DNA of 64,000 nt from Alteromonas sp. KUL106. Lineage in GTDB: Bacteria; Pseudomonadota; Gammaproteobacteria; Enterobacterales; Alteromonadaceae. The notes beneath the pieces were generated by a model. It was not told the DNA's origin and searched no databases. It saw only the letters and a list, made by a program, of their open reading frames with translations. Made by a program: the position numbers and the translations under genes. Shown in pieces: positions 19,141-28,743 of the stretch (position 1 is the first letter of the stretch; the number at the start of each line of letters is the position of its first letter). The DNA lies in the NCBI RefSeq assembly GCF_009811415.1, contig NZ_BLIG01000001.1:62001-126000 (forward strand), in the 5' to 3' direction.

Positions 19141-19980
19141 GTGGACCAAAGTTTAGTGGCTAATAAAACAATCATAGGGCGCGTAAAGTCAATCGTCGGC
19201 CGAGACAGCAAATTGGGCAAAGCACTTGGAGGCTTAGAAAAGCTTCAGGAAGCCAAATTCATTTCGAAACACTTTTCTGAGTTTCTTGAGCCCGTGGTTG
19301 CACAATCCAGCAATACGCGTGCAGAGAGTTATAACATTAGACATAAAGTTTACTGTGAAGAACTCGGGTTTGAACCATGCAGAGATAACCTCCTCGAGAC
19401 AGACGAATTCGATCGTTTTTCTAGCCCTTGCTTGATTAAGCACAGGCGCTCAGGTCATTATGCTGGAACAGTCCGTTTAGTCAGGCCACAGTTTGAAGAC
19501 CAACTCCTTCCCATTGAAAAATATTGTATTAACTCAATCACTCATGAAACTCTAGACCCGCGCAACTTTGCGCGGAAAGATATTTGCGAAATTTCTCGAC
19601 TTGCTGTCCCACTTGAATTCCGTAAGCGTCAAATGGACCGATTCTCTGGGGCTGCGACCGGTGTAATTAATGAGCATACTTATTCCGAGAATGAATTAAG
19701 GTGTTTCCCATTTATCGCTATTGGGCTTTATTTTTCTGCTGCCGCCTTAGTTATTCATAATGACATAAAACATACGTACGTTATGATGGAGCCTCGTCTT
19801 GCCCGAAGTATGAGGTTTGTCGGTATTCAGTTTGAGCAGGTGGGCCCCGTTATCGACTATCATGGCAAGCGTGCTCCATACTATATAAATCCATCACTTC
19901 TCTACGCCAACTTAAGGCCTAGCTTTAGGTTAATGTTGAAGAACATTCAACATCAGGTTGAGAAATACCCTCGAGACTAG
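19141..19980 (+). CDS. PEP-CTERM/exosortase-associated N-acyltransferase (FeeM-like)
   Basis: About 280 residues of the GNAT-like acyl-homoserine-lactone-synthase superfamily: YNIRHKVYCEELGFEP near residue 65, GHYAGTVRLV, and DICEISRLAVPLEFRKRQ near residue 150. This is the style of acyltransferases that travel with exosortase loci and of N-acyl amino acid synthases (FeeM); it probably joins a fatty acyl group to an amine. I chose GTG at 19141 because AAGGA lies ten bases before it; the frame also opens at TTG 19123, which has no ribosome site. A FAD-linked oxidase follows, suggesting a small biosynthetic pair. Confidence 0.8.
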   Translation: MDQSLVANKTIIGRVKSIVGRDSKLGKALGGLEKLQEAKFISKHFSEFLEPVVAQSSNTRAESYNIRHKVYCEELGFEPCRDNLLETDEFDRFSSPCLIKHRRSGHYAGTVRLVRPQFEDQLLPIEKYCINSITHETLDPRNFARKDICEISRLAVPLEFRKRQMDRFSGAATGVINEHTYSENELRCFPFIAIGLYFSAAALVIHNDIKHTYVMMEPRLARSMRFVGIQFEQVGPVIDYHGKRAPYYINPSLLYANLRPSFRLMLKNIQHQVEKYPRD

Positions 19981-20086
19981 AGAATTGTCTAAATCGAATA
20001 ATTGCCGTTCTCGGACCTAGTAATAGTGAGTCAGTACTTTGTATATTAGTCTTGCACTTTAATTTCGAGCGCCTCAGGAAACCTTT

Positions 20087-21823
20087 ATGAGAACACCAAA
20101 CTTCGATTTAGATAATTTGACAAACCTTCTATTGAAATCGGGCTTTCAAGCATCACAGGTTTTCGCAGTAGATAAGGACGATGCTTACCTCACGTACCCC
20201 GAAAAAAACCCTGCTTTACTCGTTGTCAAACCGTATCCTTCTGAATCAGACAAAACCTCGCGGTATAGCGAAATCATAAAACTAATAGAACTTGCGAAAT
20301 ATTATGATTTTGCTGTGCACCCCTACAGTAAGGGTGCGAACTTAGGCTATGGTGGTAAAGAACCCTACGACCAAAATTGTATTGCTTTGGATTTAAGCGC
20401 ATTCAAAAGAATAACTAACTACAAGAAAACAAGCGGACACGTGACAATAGAGCCTGGGGTATCGCAAGAAGCCATTAGTACATTTTTGATTAAGAATGGT
20501 GATATTCATATACATGACACTACGGGAGCGCCAAAATGTGCAAGTGTTGTTGGTAACTACCTTGAGCGTGGTTTTGGTCATACTCCACTCGCTGAGCACG
20601 TTAAGAATATTCTTCATGCGGAAATTATCACTCCCAATAATAAAAACGAGGCACCCACACATTTTGTGACATCAACCGACGGTACCACGTTTGAAATTAA
20701 CGGAAGAATAGAGTCCAGAACCTATAGCATCGGCCCTGACCTCACTGGGCTCGTAATTCAAAATAATGTATCAATTGTAACAAGCCTCACCATAAAGCTT
20801 TTGAAAAAACCAGAATGTTTCGTTGCTTATTTCATCCCATTTAGCAAAGAAGATAGTGAAAAAATGATTGATACTTGTGCAATGCTGAGAAAACAAAACA
20901 CCATACACAGCGCTGCTCATATCGGAAACAGTATGAAGACGCTCCAGTTACTTGCTGCAGAATTTCCGGAACTACTCAAATCTTATGATTATGATGAGAT
21001 AAACAAGTTGATCATTAATTTCGGTATAGATGATTGGACGTTGTCTGGAGGAATGTACGGAACGCAAAACCAAGTTAAAGCGCATATAAAAGATCTAAAG
21101 ACCGCAATGAAGAAGTTGGGTTTAAAACCTTTATTTATAGACAAAAGAAAACTCAGCTTTATTCAGAGTACGTTGTCTTTTTCACCCAAATATAACAAGG
21201 CTTTGGTTAAAAAACTAATTTCCAGTGATAGCGGTCTGGCTAGAAAAATAGGCGCTAAACTTGCGTTAAGGAAAAGCCTTTTGGAATTGTGTAAGATAAA
21301 GCAAGGAATCCCTAGCAATGAATTTCTTCGAACTATCTACTGGAGAAACCTACACAAATTGAGAGATTCAGTCCCAAATCCAAGTAAGGATAAAGTCGGT
21401 TTATTGTGGGGAGCGCCTTGCTCAGAAATATCGAGCAAAGACTTTCAATTAATTACCTCTGTTATGAATGAAACATGTAAGAAGTATGGCCTTGAAAGTC
21501 CAATCTCAGTAACCCTCATAAATGAAAGGACAATGGAGTGTGTACTTTCTCTTTCGTGGGATAGACAAAAAGAGAAAGAGGAAGAACAAGCTTTAGCTTG
21601 CTATCAAGAAATAATGCTTAAATGTGCTTCCATGGGCTTCCTTCAATATAGGATGTCTACGCTTTCCAATCACTTTCTAAATCGTCAGCATTTACCGCTA
21701 CCTATTGAGCTCCCTGAACTTAAATCGTATTTTGATCCTTGCAATGTAATCTCTCCTTCAAAGTATCAATTAGTGTCTACAAATTTTACAAAAAAAAACC
21801 AAGAGAATAACAAAACAATATAA
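20087..21823 (+). CDS. FAD-linked oxidase of the vanillyl-alcohol oxidase type
   Basis: The 578-residue protein has a PCMH-type FAD-binding domain in its first 240 residues: HPYSKGANLGYGG (residues 78-90), the strand VTIEPGVSQEAI, and GNYLERGFGHTPLAEHV near residue 165. This last block closely recalls 4-cresol methylhydroxylase and vanillyl-alcohol oxidase. A C-terminal substrate domain ends with an FDPCNVISP block typical of the family. It has no signal peptide. Such enzymes oxidise phenols, alcohols or amines; the substrate here is unknown. Placed directly behind the exosortase-associated acyltransferase, it may modify its product. Confidence 0.82.
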   Translation: MRTPNFDLDNLTNLLLKSGFQASQVFAVDKDDAYLTYPEKNPALLVVKPYPSESDKTSRYSEIIKLIELAKYYDFAVHPYSKGANLGYGGKEPYDQNCIALDLSAFKRITNYKKTSGHVTIEPGVSQEAISTFLIKNGDIHIHDTTGAPKCASVVGNYLERGFGHTPLAEHVKNILHAEIITPNNKNEAPTHFVTSTDGTTFEINGRIESRTYSIGPDLTGLVIQNNVSIVTSLTIKLLKKPECFVAYFIPFSKEDSEKMIDTCAMLRKQNTIHSAAHIGNSMKTLQLLAAEFPELLKSYDYDEINKLIINFGIDDWTLSGGMYGTQNQVKAHIKDLKTAMKKLGLKPLFIDKRKLSFIQSTLSFSPKYNKALVKKLISSDSGLARKIGAKLALRKSLLELCKIKQGIPSNEFLRTIYWRNLHKLRDSVPNPSKDKVGLLWGAPCSEISSKDFQLITSVMNETCKKYGLESPISVTLINERTMECVLSLSWDRQKEKEEEQALACYQEIMLKCASMGFLQYRMSTLSNHFLNRQHLPLPIELPELKSYFDPCNVISPSKYQLVSTNFTKKNQENNKTI

Positions 21824-21840
21824 ATCATGCACTTATAAAG

Positions 21841-21855
21841 TGGCACGCTGCATGC
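21841..21855 (+). promoter_or_regulatory. Sigma-54 promoter of the PEP-CTERM gene
   Basis: TGGCACGCTGCATGC matches the sigma-54 consensus TGGCAC-N5-TTGC at every fixed position but one; the -24 GG (21842-21843) and -12 GC (21854-21855) have exact spacing. It lies 54 bases before the ATG at 21909. PEP-CTERM genes are known in other bacteria to be driven by sigma-54 with the PrsK/PrsR two-component system, whose genes are not in this window. Confidence 0.75.
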
Positions 21856-21908
21856 TTATATTAAAAATGTAAAACAGACCTACTGTTCAAAACAACGGAG
21901 CGTGGAAA

Positions 21909-22871
21909 ATGAAATTTGCAACAACTATCAAATATGCAGCGATTGCGGGAGCGCTTGTTGCTGCTTCAAATGCAACTGCTGGTGTGTCTGCAACAGCTTA
22001 TTTAGAATTAAATGATCTTGTTGTTCAAATCGATACCGATGGCGACTTGGTTCCAGATCAAGTTAATCCTCTTGCTTTTATCTCTATCCTTGGTGGTGGT
22101 TCAAGGTCAACAAGTACTTTCGCCGACAACAATGGTGTTTCAGACTCAGACTTAGATTCACAAACTTCTGCAACAGCTGATTCTGATGCTGATTTGCTTT
22201 GCGTTGGTGCATCTTGCGGAGTGTTAGGCCTTACCAACAACGGCCAGTCTGTTGACGGCGGTAATTTAGTTGCAAGTGATGCGTTTTATTATTCAGTCGC
22301 TGACGCTCAAGTAACAGGGAGTGCAATTGGTTCTGGTGCTACTGGTTTTACATACGCGGATGCGGGTATTGCAGCTGGTAACAATGAAAGCGCTGGCTCT
22401 AATAGTAATATCGCTAACGATATACTTACAACCTTTACACTCGGTGTGTTGACAGATATTAACGTCAGATTTAGTGCACTAATGGATTATTTAGTTGATG
22501 CATTTATCTCGTCTGATATCGCTAATGATAGTTTAAGAGCTGCTACATCTACCGCTAAAGCGACATTTGGAATTGAGTTAGTAAGCTTTAACACTGGAGA
22601 TACAGTGTCTCTCACAGGTGGCCCATCAAGTGTGACATTTAACGATATCGCAATTGACCAACCTGGACTAGGCGATTTAATCGTTCGTTCAGGTAACGAC
22701 GTAGATTTCACGTCAGGCTGGGCAAACGTTAGTGCTGGTACTTATCAGTTAACGATTTCTCAGTCATCAACGGTTCAAACCACGCTTGTTCCAGCACCCA
22801 CTACACTAGCGATGGCTGCATTTGGTTTGCTTGGCTTGGGCTTAACAGCTCGCCGTAGAAAACAAAAGTAA
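21909..22871 (+). CDS. PEP-CTERM sorting domain protein (exosortase A substrate)
   Basis: The 320-residue protein has an N-terminal signal peptide (cut after about NATAG25) and a C-terminal sorting tail: VPAPTTLAMAAFGLLGLGL from residue 294, a membrane span, then ARRRKQK. This tripartite tail is the PEP-CTERM signal, here with the VPAP variant. The middle is rich in serine, threonine, asparagine and aspartate, low in charge and nearly lysine-free, as expected for an exported, perhaps glycosylated matrix protein. Exosortase XrtA (52928-54409) is the likely processing enzyme. A sigma-54 promoter precedes it and a strong terminator follows, so it is monocistronic. Confidence 0.92.
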   Translation: MKFATTIKYAAIAGALVAASNATAGVSATAYLELNDLVVQIDTDGDLVPDQVNPLAFISILGGGSRSTSTFADNNGVSDSDLDSQTSATADSDADLLCVGASCGVLGLTNNGQSVDGGNLVASDAFYYSVADAQVTGSAIGSGATGFTYADAGIAAGNNESAGSNSNIANDILTTFTLGVLTDINVRFSALMDYLVDAFISSDIANDSLRAATSTAKATFGIELVSFNTGDTVSLTGGPSSVTFNDIAIDQPGLGDLIVRSGNDVDFTSGWANVSAGTYQLTISQSSTVQTTLVPAPTTLAMAAFGLLGLGLTARRRKQK

Positions 22872-22890
22872 ACATTATTTTAATGAAAAA

Positions 22891-22918
22891 AGCCGGATTA
22901 TAATCCGGCTTTTTTTTT
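22891..22918 (+). terminator. Rho-independent terminator of the PEP-CTERM gene
   Basis: AGCCGGATTATAATCCGGCT (22891-22910) is a perfect 20-base palindrome followed by eight further T. Confidence 0.95.
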
Positions 22919-23001
22919 GTACTATGTTAATACTTCTTGTTAGTCATTAAAAAGCACGATACCTTTATTAAGGTAAATTCACGGACGTTAGAAGTGTTAA
23001 A

Positions 23002-25695
23002 ATGCTAATAAAAAAAAATATCAGATTTGCCGTTGCTCTAGCCTTAGTAACTTGTATAGGTTGCTCTCCAACGGGTCAAAAAGACTATATTCAACTGACC
23101 AAAGCTGCAATTGAGGAAGGACAAACAAAGGAGGCTGAAGTATTAATAAAACAAGCAATGAGTGAGCAGCCAACGTCTGCCCTTAGATTGTTACTTACAG
23201 AGGTTTACTTGTTAAATGGCAACACAATCGGCGCTATACAGCAGATCGAGAAAATCGATGTTGAAACACTCTCCCCACCTGAGCAAAACAAAGCTGAAAG
23301 CTTAAATGCGCACTTAGCTATTCTTAACTTTGATATTAGCTACCAGAGACTTTCAGAAAGCGAAGCCAAATGCCAAGAGTGCCGATTTATAGAAGCATGG
23401 GCAAGGTTAGCATCCTCAAATTCAGTAGATTTACAAAAGATTGATAGCGACACGATTGCGTATAAAGTCTTTGAAGCATTTAACAACAGTACCCTTTCAC
23501 GTTTAGATATTTCATCATTAATTAATAGTTCGACGTCTGATATTGAACTTCTTGTTATAGGGGATTTATTGAGAAGAGCAAATAACCTAGACGGAATGAT
23601 TACAGCTTACAATGCATATAAAAAACATTACCCTAACGTTTTAAATATTAATTTGCCATTGGCTCAAGCAATGCTCATTAAAAATGATATTAAAAGAGCT
23701 AAAGAACTTGTTTACCCAGTCCTTGGAAAATTTTCTAAAAACCCAATGGCTAACTATCTTAATAGCTTAATTTTATTGAGCGAGAATAAAAAAATTGAGG
23801 CATACAGTGCTATCTCGTTAGCCGACAGCTATGGAATGAACTCTCCTTCTGTTTCGTTGACGAAAGGGCTTTTAGAGTTCAACTCTCAAAATTATGAATC
23901 AGCGCTAAGCAGCTTTGAGAAAGCATCCCAGATGGCGCCAGACAACGAATTAGCCAATACAATGCTTGTCGCGACTAAGGTCAAATTAGGGATTACTGAT
24001 GACGCTTTAGAAAGCTTGGCAACCCAAGACAGTTTTTCAGAGCTGGATGTATCTACTATAGGGCAACTCATTGGAACTGAGAGGCAGTCCAGAGAATGGG
24101 TGACCTTACAATCAAAGCTATCTCAAAGTGAATCTCCGAGAGCAAGAGTTCTTAGTGGGCTTATCGAGTTGGCACGTGAAGGCAGTTCTGAAACGTTGAG
24201 CAAACCAGGGGACACTTCAGATAGCACTTATAATCTCATTCAAGTTGCAATGATGATGAACAAAGCTCAATTTGACGATGCTCTAATTTATGTTGACGAA
24301 TGGCTGGAAAAAACAAGCGACAAAGTAAAAGTCATGAACTACAAAGCAGCCATTCTTATTGCTAAAGGTGACAGAAACGGCGCAACATCAGTTTATGAAG
24401 ACTCATTGGAGCTTTTGCCTACAAATAGAGCCGCTCACATGTTCATGGCTCAGTCTGCAGCAAAGAATAAAGATTATGAGGGTGCATTGTTATCTCTAGA
24501 TAAAATACTAGAAAACAATCTCAACGATGTCGTTGTATTGAAACTATACCTTGCCTTCCAAAAGCTTTCTAAAAGTGAAAAATACGAATCGAAATTACAT
24601 AGCTATATTGATAACGCTATTGCAGAATTTGACGACAATGTACTTTTTAAATTAATGAAAGCGGGTATTTTCGCTACTCAAGGAGCGAATGAACTTGCTT
24701 ACAAAGTTCTAGACACTGTCGATACCGATAAGGCAAAGTTAATAAATCAGTACTGGGAGTTGCAATTTTACCTTGCTAGCCGTTCAAATAACGAAAATCA
24801 ATCAAGAGATATTATCAAGGCATGGAATAAACAGTTCCCCGATAGCACACGCCCGAATATCGCGTTTGCAACTTATCTTGAGAAAGCTGGTCAACTTGAA
24901 GAAGCTATTTCAGCATTGGAACAAATCCCTCGCTCTCTTGATCAACCAAAAGATAGCCTTGCGCTGGATGCAAAACTAGCGTCACTCTACATATATCAAG
25001 GGAACTTATCTAAAGCGAAGTATAAAATTAATCAACTTGAGGAAAAATCCAACCTGCCAATGGGGTTATTGGATTACCTAAAAGGCACGTACGCGATAAA
25101 GCAAAATAATTTAGAGGAAGCGGTTTCGTTCCTTTCAAAAGCATACGGCGAAACTGGTAACTCTCATACGCTTAAATTGCTTTATGCACTTAAACTTAGG
25201 CGCGGAGCTGTAGACAACAGCATTCTCAAAGATCACCTTAGTCAGCATCCTAACGACCTATCGATAAAAGCACTATTAGCTGAGTCATTAATAGGGAAAG
25301 ATAATGCTGAATCTATAGCTATATTTGAAGAAATAGTAAGTCAAACTAGTGGCAATACCGATGTATTAAATAACTATGCATGGGTTCTGCACCTTAGCGG
25401 CAAAAGCGACAAAGCTCTCAGAATAGCTAAGAGTGTGGTCGAATTGAATACTTCAAACCAAGAGTATTTAGATACCTTATTTCGAATTTTAACCTCCACT
25501 AACAGTTACACTGAGATTACAAGCTTCTCAACCAATGCTAGTTCTAACACTAATATTCTTTTGCTAGCAAATGCATATATACATCTTGACGAAAAGACCT
25601 TAGCTCAAAAGGCGTTAGCAAAAGTAGAAAAATCGGGATTGAGTAAAGAAGATTTATCTTTATACGAGCGTGTAACAAAAGATATAAAAAACTAG
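23002..25695 (+). CDS. prsT: PEP-CTERM system TPR-repeat lipoprotein PrsT
   Basis: The 897-residue protein has a lipoprotein-type signal peptide (CIGC, Cys21) and many tetratricopeptide repeats from about residue 30 to the end, for example YESALSSFEKASQMAPDNE near residue 300 and YEGALLSLDKILENN near residue 495. Length, lipobox and repeat content match PrsT, the large TPR protein that accompanies exosortase A systems and is thought to assist export or assembly of polysaccharide or sorted proteins in the periplasm. A FemAB-like gene follows after three bases and is probably cotranscribed. Confidence 0.88.
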   Translation: MLIKKNIRFAVALALVTCIGCSPTGQKDYIQLTKAAIEEGQTKEAEVLIKQAMSEQPTSALRLLLTEVYLLNGNTIGAIQQIEKIDVETLSPPEQNKAESLNAHLAILNFDISYQRLSESEAKCQECRFIEAWARLASSNSVDLQKIDSDTIAYKVFEAFNNSTLSRLDISSLINSSTSDIELLVIGDLLRRANNLDGMITAYNAYKKHYPNVLNINLPLAQAMLIKNDIKRAKELVYPVLGKFSKNPMANYLNSLILLSENKKIEAYSAISLADSYGMNSPSVSLTKGLLEFNSQNYESALSSFEKASQMAPDNELANTMLVATKVKLGITDDALESLATQDSFSELDVSTIGQLIGTERQSREWVTLQSKLSQSESPRARVLSGLIELAREGSSETLSKPGDTSDSTYNLIQVAMMMNKAQFDDALIYVDEWLEKTSDKVKVMNYKAAILIAKGDRNGATSVYEDSLELLPTNRAAHMFMAQSAAKNKDYEGALLSLDKILENNLNDVVVLKLYLAFQKLSKSEKYESKLHSYIDNAIAEFDDNVLFKLMKAGIFATQGANELAYKVLDTVDTDKAKLINQYWELQFYLASRSNNENQSRDIIKAWNKQFPDSTRPNIAFATYLEKAGQLEEAISALEQIPRSLDQPKDSLALDAKLASLYIYQGNLSKAKYKINQLEEKSNLPMGLLDYLKGTYAIKQNNLEEAVSFLSKAYGETGNSHTLKLLYALKLRRGAVDNSILKDHLSQHPNDLSIKALLAESLIGKDNAESIAIFEEIVSQTSGNTDVLNNYAWVLHLSGKSDKALRIAKSVVELNTSNQEYLDTLFRILTSTNSYTEITSFSTNASSNTNILLLANAYIHLDEKTLAQKALAKVEKSGLSKEDLSLYERVTKDIKN

Positions 25696-25698
25696 TTC

Positions 25699-26790
25699 AT
25701 GGAAAAAACGGAATGGATAAAAAATGTAACTTGGGAGCAACTTTCCTCAGTTTTATATGATTTAAACTGTGAAAACTTCTCGCCTTTTTTGAACGAAAAA
25801 TTTCTTCAAGCGTGGTTTTCCCAAAAGACATTACCCGTTCATATGTTTTTATTTCACGAGCAAGGAACTTTGAGCCAGTTTGCGTTAATCGGCGAGAGTT
25901 TTAAACGTAAATATGGGCTGACGTTTAAGTTAGCTCATATTAACCAAACTGGTTGCCCTCGTGACGACCAAGTATGGATTGAGTACAACACGTCATTTGG
26001 TTTGCCGGAGCGTCGAAACCGTTTTTTTTATTTGCTCTTGAAAGAATTAGTGCGCCAAAACTTCGATATTCTCAATGTTTCAATGACATGTGAGTTTCTT
26101 TTTCCAAAAAAGTATCTCAGCAACCTTTATAGTAACGCTCATACATCGCAGGGCTTTCGTCGAAGTCTTTCGCGTGAATCTACTGTAGAGAAAATAGTTT
26201 CTTGCCTTTCTGCGAATAGTCGAAGCAAATTACGGCGAAGTGTTAAAGAGTTACAACTTCAATTTGGCCAAATTAATGTGACCATCGCTGAAGGTTTAAA
26301 CCAAAAACTTTCATTTCTAGAGCGATTAAAAAAGCTCCACATAAAGCGATGGGGAGACTCTGCTTATGGGAGTGGATTTGAAAACGACGTATTCGAAGGC
26401 ACACTAAAGAGCCTCATAAAAAATGATGTTGAGCTTTGTGAAATAGCAAAAGTTTCAGCAGGAGACGCTTTACTAGGATATACACTCAACTTAATACAAA
26501 GAGACACTGTCTTCTTTTACTGTTCAGGAATAAACCTTGAGTTTACATCTAAGCATATAAAGCCTGGTTATGTTCTTCACCTTGCTTTAATGGAACATTA
26601 TGCGCGACGAGGGTTAAGTTGGTACGACTTTATGGGCGGAGCCAGCCAATACAAACAAACATTATCTAATGACACAGTAGTATTTCACTCTCTACAAATT
26701 CCAACTAAGACATTCAAAGGTATTCTTACACGATCGAAAAATTATCTGACAAAATTAAAAATTATTATCGCAGAGTTCGTAAAATCTTAG
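25699..26790 (+). CDS. GNAT/FemAB-like acyltransferase
   Basis: The 363-residue protein resembles the FemAB/BioF2-like acetyltransferase group: a first degenerate GNAT half, SANSRSKLRRSVKELQ near residue 175, and a second half with YFCSGIN-type strands and the closing block GLSWYDFMGGASQYKQTLS near residue 315. Such proteins transfer an aminoacyl or acyl group to a cell-wall or polysaccharide acceptor. The ATG lies three bases after the prsT stop, so the two are translationally close. Its 3' end overlaps the convergent hexapeptide acyltransferase gene by 26 bases. Confidence 0.78.
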   Translation: MEKTEWIKNVTWEQLSSVLYDLNCENFSPFLNEKFLQAWFSQKTLPVHMFLFHEQGTLSQFALIGESFKRKYGLTFKLAHINQTGCPRDDQVWIEYNTSFGLPERRNRFFYLLLKELVRQNFDILNVSMTCEFLFPKKYLSNLYSNAHTSQGFRRSLSRESTVEKIVSCLSANSRSKLRRSVKELQLQFGQINVTIAEGLNQKLSFLERLKKLHIKRWGDSAYGSGFENDVFEGTLKSLIKNDVELCEIAKVSAGDALLGYTLNLIQRDTVFFYCSGINLEFTSKHIKPGYVLHLALMEHYARRGLSWYDFMGGASQYKQTLSNDTVVFHSLQIPTKTFKGILTRSKNYLTKLKIIIAEFVKS

Positions 26791-27346
26791 CAGGATTCCC
26801 ACCTACAATAACCCCTTCTGGCACATCATAAACTACCACGGAACCTGCTGCTACAACACTCCCCTTGCCCACGTTCGCCATAATTAAGGCGCCATTACCT
26901 AACCAGCAATTTTCTCCGATAATGACTTTGGTGAAAACGCCCCCCTGATCTTTAATTGGCTTATTAGGATCAGTGAAGTTATGTTGACCTTTGCCACTCA
27001 TAATGTGCACACCGCTCCCCAACAAAGTATTTTTCCCAATAGCGCATTTACCAATGTTACATTGCGGCCCTATGTACACCCCCTCGTCAATCTCAGTATC
27101 TTGTTGTGAAAACAACGTGGCAAAACCAATGAGAACGTTTGGCGCGCACGAGGTCATAACAAACCGATAAAAGCCCGAGCGCAAATAGCACCCTAGTTTA
27201 CCGGGTATAAGCGATAGCAACTGGCTAAAAGAAGAAAGCAGCGAATCTTTGTTTACTGCAATAGACAGTATTAAATACAAAAGCGTGAAAGGAAGCATTA
27301 CTAGTGCACAAAGGACAAAAAAACTTTTTTTAATTATTGATTTCAT
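26765..27346 (-). CDS. Hexapeptide-repeat acyltransferase (serine acetyltransferase/colanic-type)
   Basis: The 193-residue protein has an N-terminal hydrophobic segment (residues 8-30) and then a left-handed beta-helix of hexapeptide repeats: IGPQCNIGKCAIGKNTLLG, VIIGENCWLGNGALIMANV, and the closing GGNPAKILRTL. A likely catalytic histidine lies in GKGQHNFTDP. It probably O-acetylates a polysaccharide or lipid-linked sugar. Its start overlaps the end of the glycosyltransferase gene upstream (ATGA-type overlap), so the two form a minus-strand pair. Confidence 0.85.
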   Translation of the reverse strand: MKSIIKKSFFVLCALVMLPFTLLYLILSIAVNKDSLLSSFSQLLSLIPGKLGCYLRSGFYRFVMTSCAPNVLIGFATLFSQQDTEIDEGVYIGPQCNIGKCAIGKNTLLGSGVHIMSGKGQHNFTDPNKPIKDQGGVFTKVIIGENCWLGNGALIMANVGKGSVVAAGSVVVYDVPEGVIVGGNPAKILRTLR

Positions 27347-28554
27347 ATTCGTGCCATTGCTTCTTTCAACGGGCTCAGTTGTTGTTCCCAGCTATACTCG
27401 CTAACTATTGCTTGGTAGCTACGCTGTGCTTTATGTTGTGATAGTTCAAAGTTTTCAATACTTTCTACGCATGCAGCTACAAAGCTCTCTACGTCATCTA
27501 CTATCCACATGCTGTCGGCGTTGGCAAACGAGATCCCTTCAGCTCCCATAGACGTGGTTATTATCGGTAGTTTACATGCTGCCGCTTGAAGCACTTTGTT
27601 CTGCACGCCCCTTGCCAACCTAAATGGCGCAACAAACGCATGAGCTTGGTGAAAATAAGGCAATATATCATCGACAAAGCCCGTGACATCTATGCCATCG
27701 CGGTCTGACAACGCCTTTATCTCTTCTACAGGGTTCATACCACCCACGGTAAACTTTGCATTCGGCGCTTTTTCACGAATGCGTGGCCAGCAATTTTTAA
27801 CAAACCAAAGTACCGCGTCTACATTGGGTTTGTAGTCCATCACGCCCGTGAACAAGAAATGCGGCTCAGTGCTTATTGTCGCCGCGCAAGGCTGCGCTTT
27901 CGCTGGATAAAACGCATCGAAGTCTAATCCGTTTCCAAGCACCGTTATCGCTTTCGTTGAGTCTACTGAGGAATTAAATAGCTGCGCCTCTTCCCTTGCA
28001 ATCAAAAAGCACTCATCAAACCGTTTGTTTGTTTTAGCCTCAAGCTTTTTTATCCCCTTGCTTTCACGCTGGTATACGCGGCGCATGAAGAAGGAAGAAG
28101 AATCTGCGTATTGTGCCCACTTATCTGAATCAACGTCCATAAAGTCCATGAACAAGCGACAATGGGTATTGTTGTAATAAGGCGAATTGAAGATGTAATA
28201 GCTTAAACTCGACGCGGTTAACAGCAGCGCATCGTTACCCTCTTTTAGTTTTTCATCAATAACATGTTGAAGTGTTTTTGAGTAAAACGCCCCTACACTT
28301 ATAGGCAAACCTTTCAGTAAAGCAGAAACATAACGCGTAAATTTACTGCCCAACTGGTAGGGGTTAACAGAAATACCAAGATGCTTGGCTAACGCTTCGG
28401 CATTTTTCTTATCTTCTGCTGTTTCTATGAGAGAAAAAACCTCGACTTCATAACCCCAGCGCTTCAAGAACTCAATCTGGTGGTAAGTTCTCAGTTTTTC
28501 GCCCTTGTTCGGGGGGTACGGTACTCGTTGCGACAACACGCAAACTTTCGACAT
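27343..28554 (-). CDS. PEP-CTERM/exosortase-associated sugar transferase (GT4)
   Basis: The 403-residue glycosyltransferase of GT-B fold opens with VCVLSQRVPYPPNKGEKLR, the N-terminal signature of the exosortase-associated sugar transferase family (TIGR03087-like). The C-terminal half has GVMDYKPNVDAVLWFV and the donor-binding region QNKVLQAAACKLPIITT. It should add one sugar of the exopolysaccharide repeat at the cytoplasmic face. It is the first gene of a minus-strand pair with the hexapeptide acyltransferase and is divergent from the lyase-like gene. Confidence 0.9.
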   Translation of the reverse strand: MSKVCVLSQRVPYPPNKGEKLRTYHQIEFLKRWGYEVEVFSLIETAEDKKNAEALAKHLGISVNPYQLGSKFTRYVSALLKGLPISVGAFYSKTLQHVIDEKLKEGNDALLLTASSLSYYIFNSPYYNNTHCRLFMDFMDVDSDKWAQYADSSSFFMRRVYQRESKGIKKLEAKTNKRFDECFLIAREEAQLFNSSVDSTKAITVLGNGLDFDAFYPAKAQPCAATISTEPHFLFTGVMDYKPNVDAVLWFVKNCWPRIREKAPNAKFTVGGMNPVEEIKALSDRDGIDVTGFVDDILPYFHQAHAFVAPFRLARGVQNKVLQAAACKLPIITTSMGAEGISFANADSMWIVDDVESFVAACVESIENFELSQHKAQRSYQAIVSEYSWEQQLSPLKEAMARI

Positions 28555-28743
28555 TAGTGCCTTCCAAGCTAGATTTAGTGTTTTTATTTATCCTGCAATC
28601 ATACTACTTCGAAGCAAATATAAGGTCAAAGTGACAAATTGATATAGTAAGACTACACAAGTGGCACTTCCATTGGCATACTAGAGTCATTATGCATATG
28701 TTCATCAAGAACATTGCTCACGGAAGAAATAAAGAAAGCAGTA

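Noticed and set aside
26765..26790. Overlap of convergent genes as a sign of a misplaced end
   Set aside because: Both proteins have complete family C-termini, so the 26-base overlap is real.
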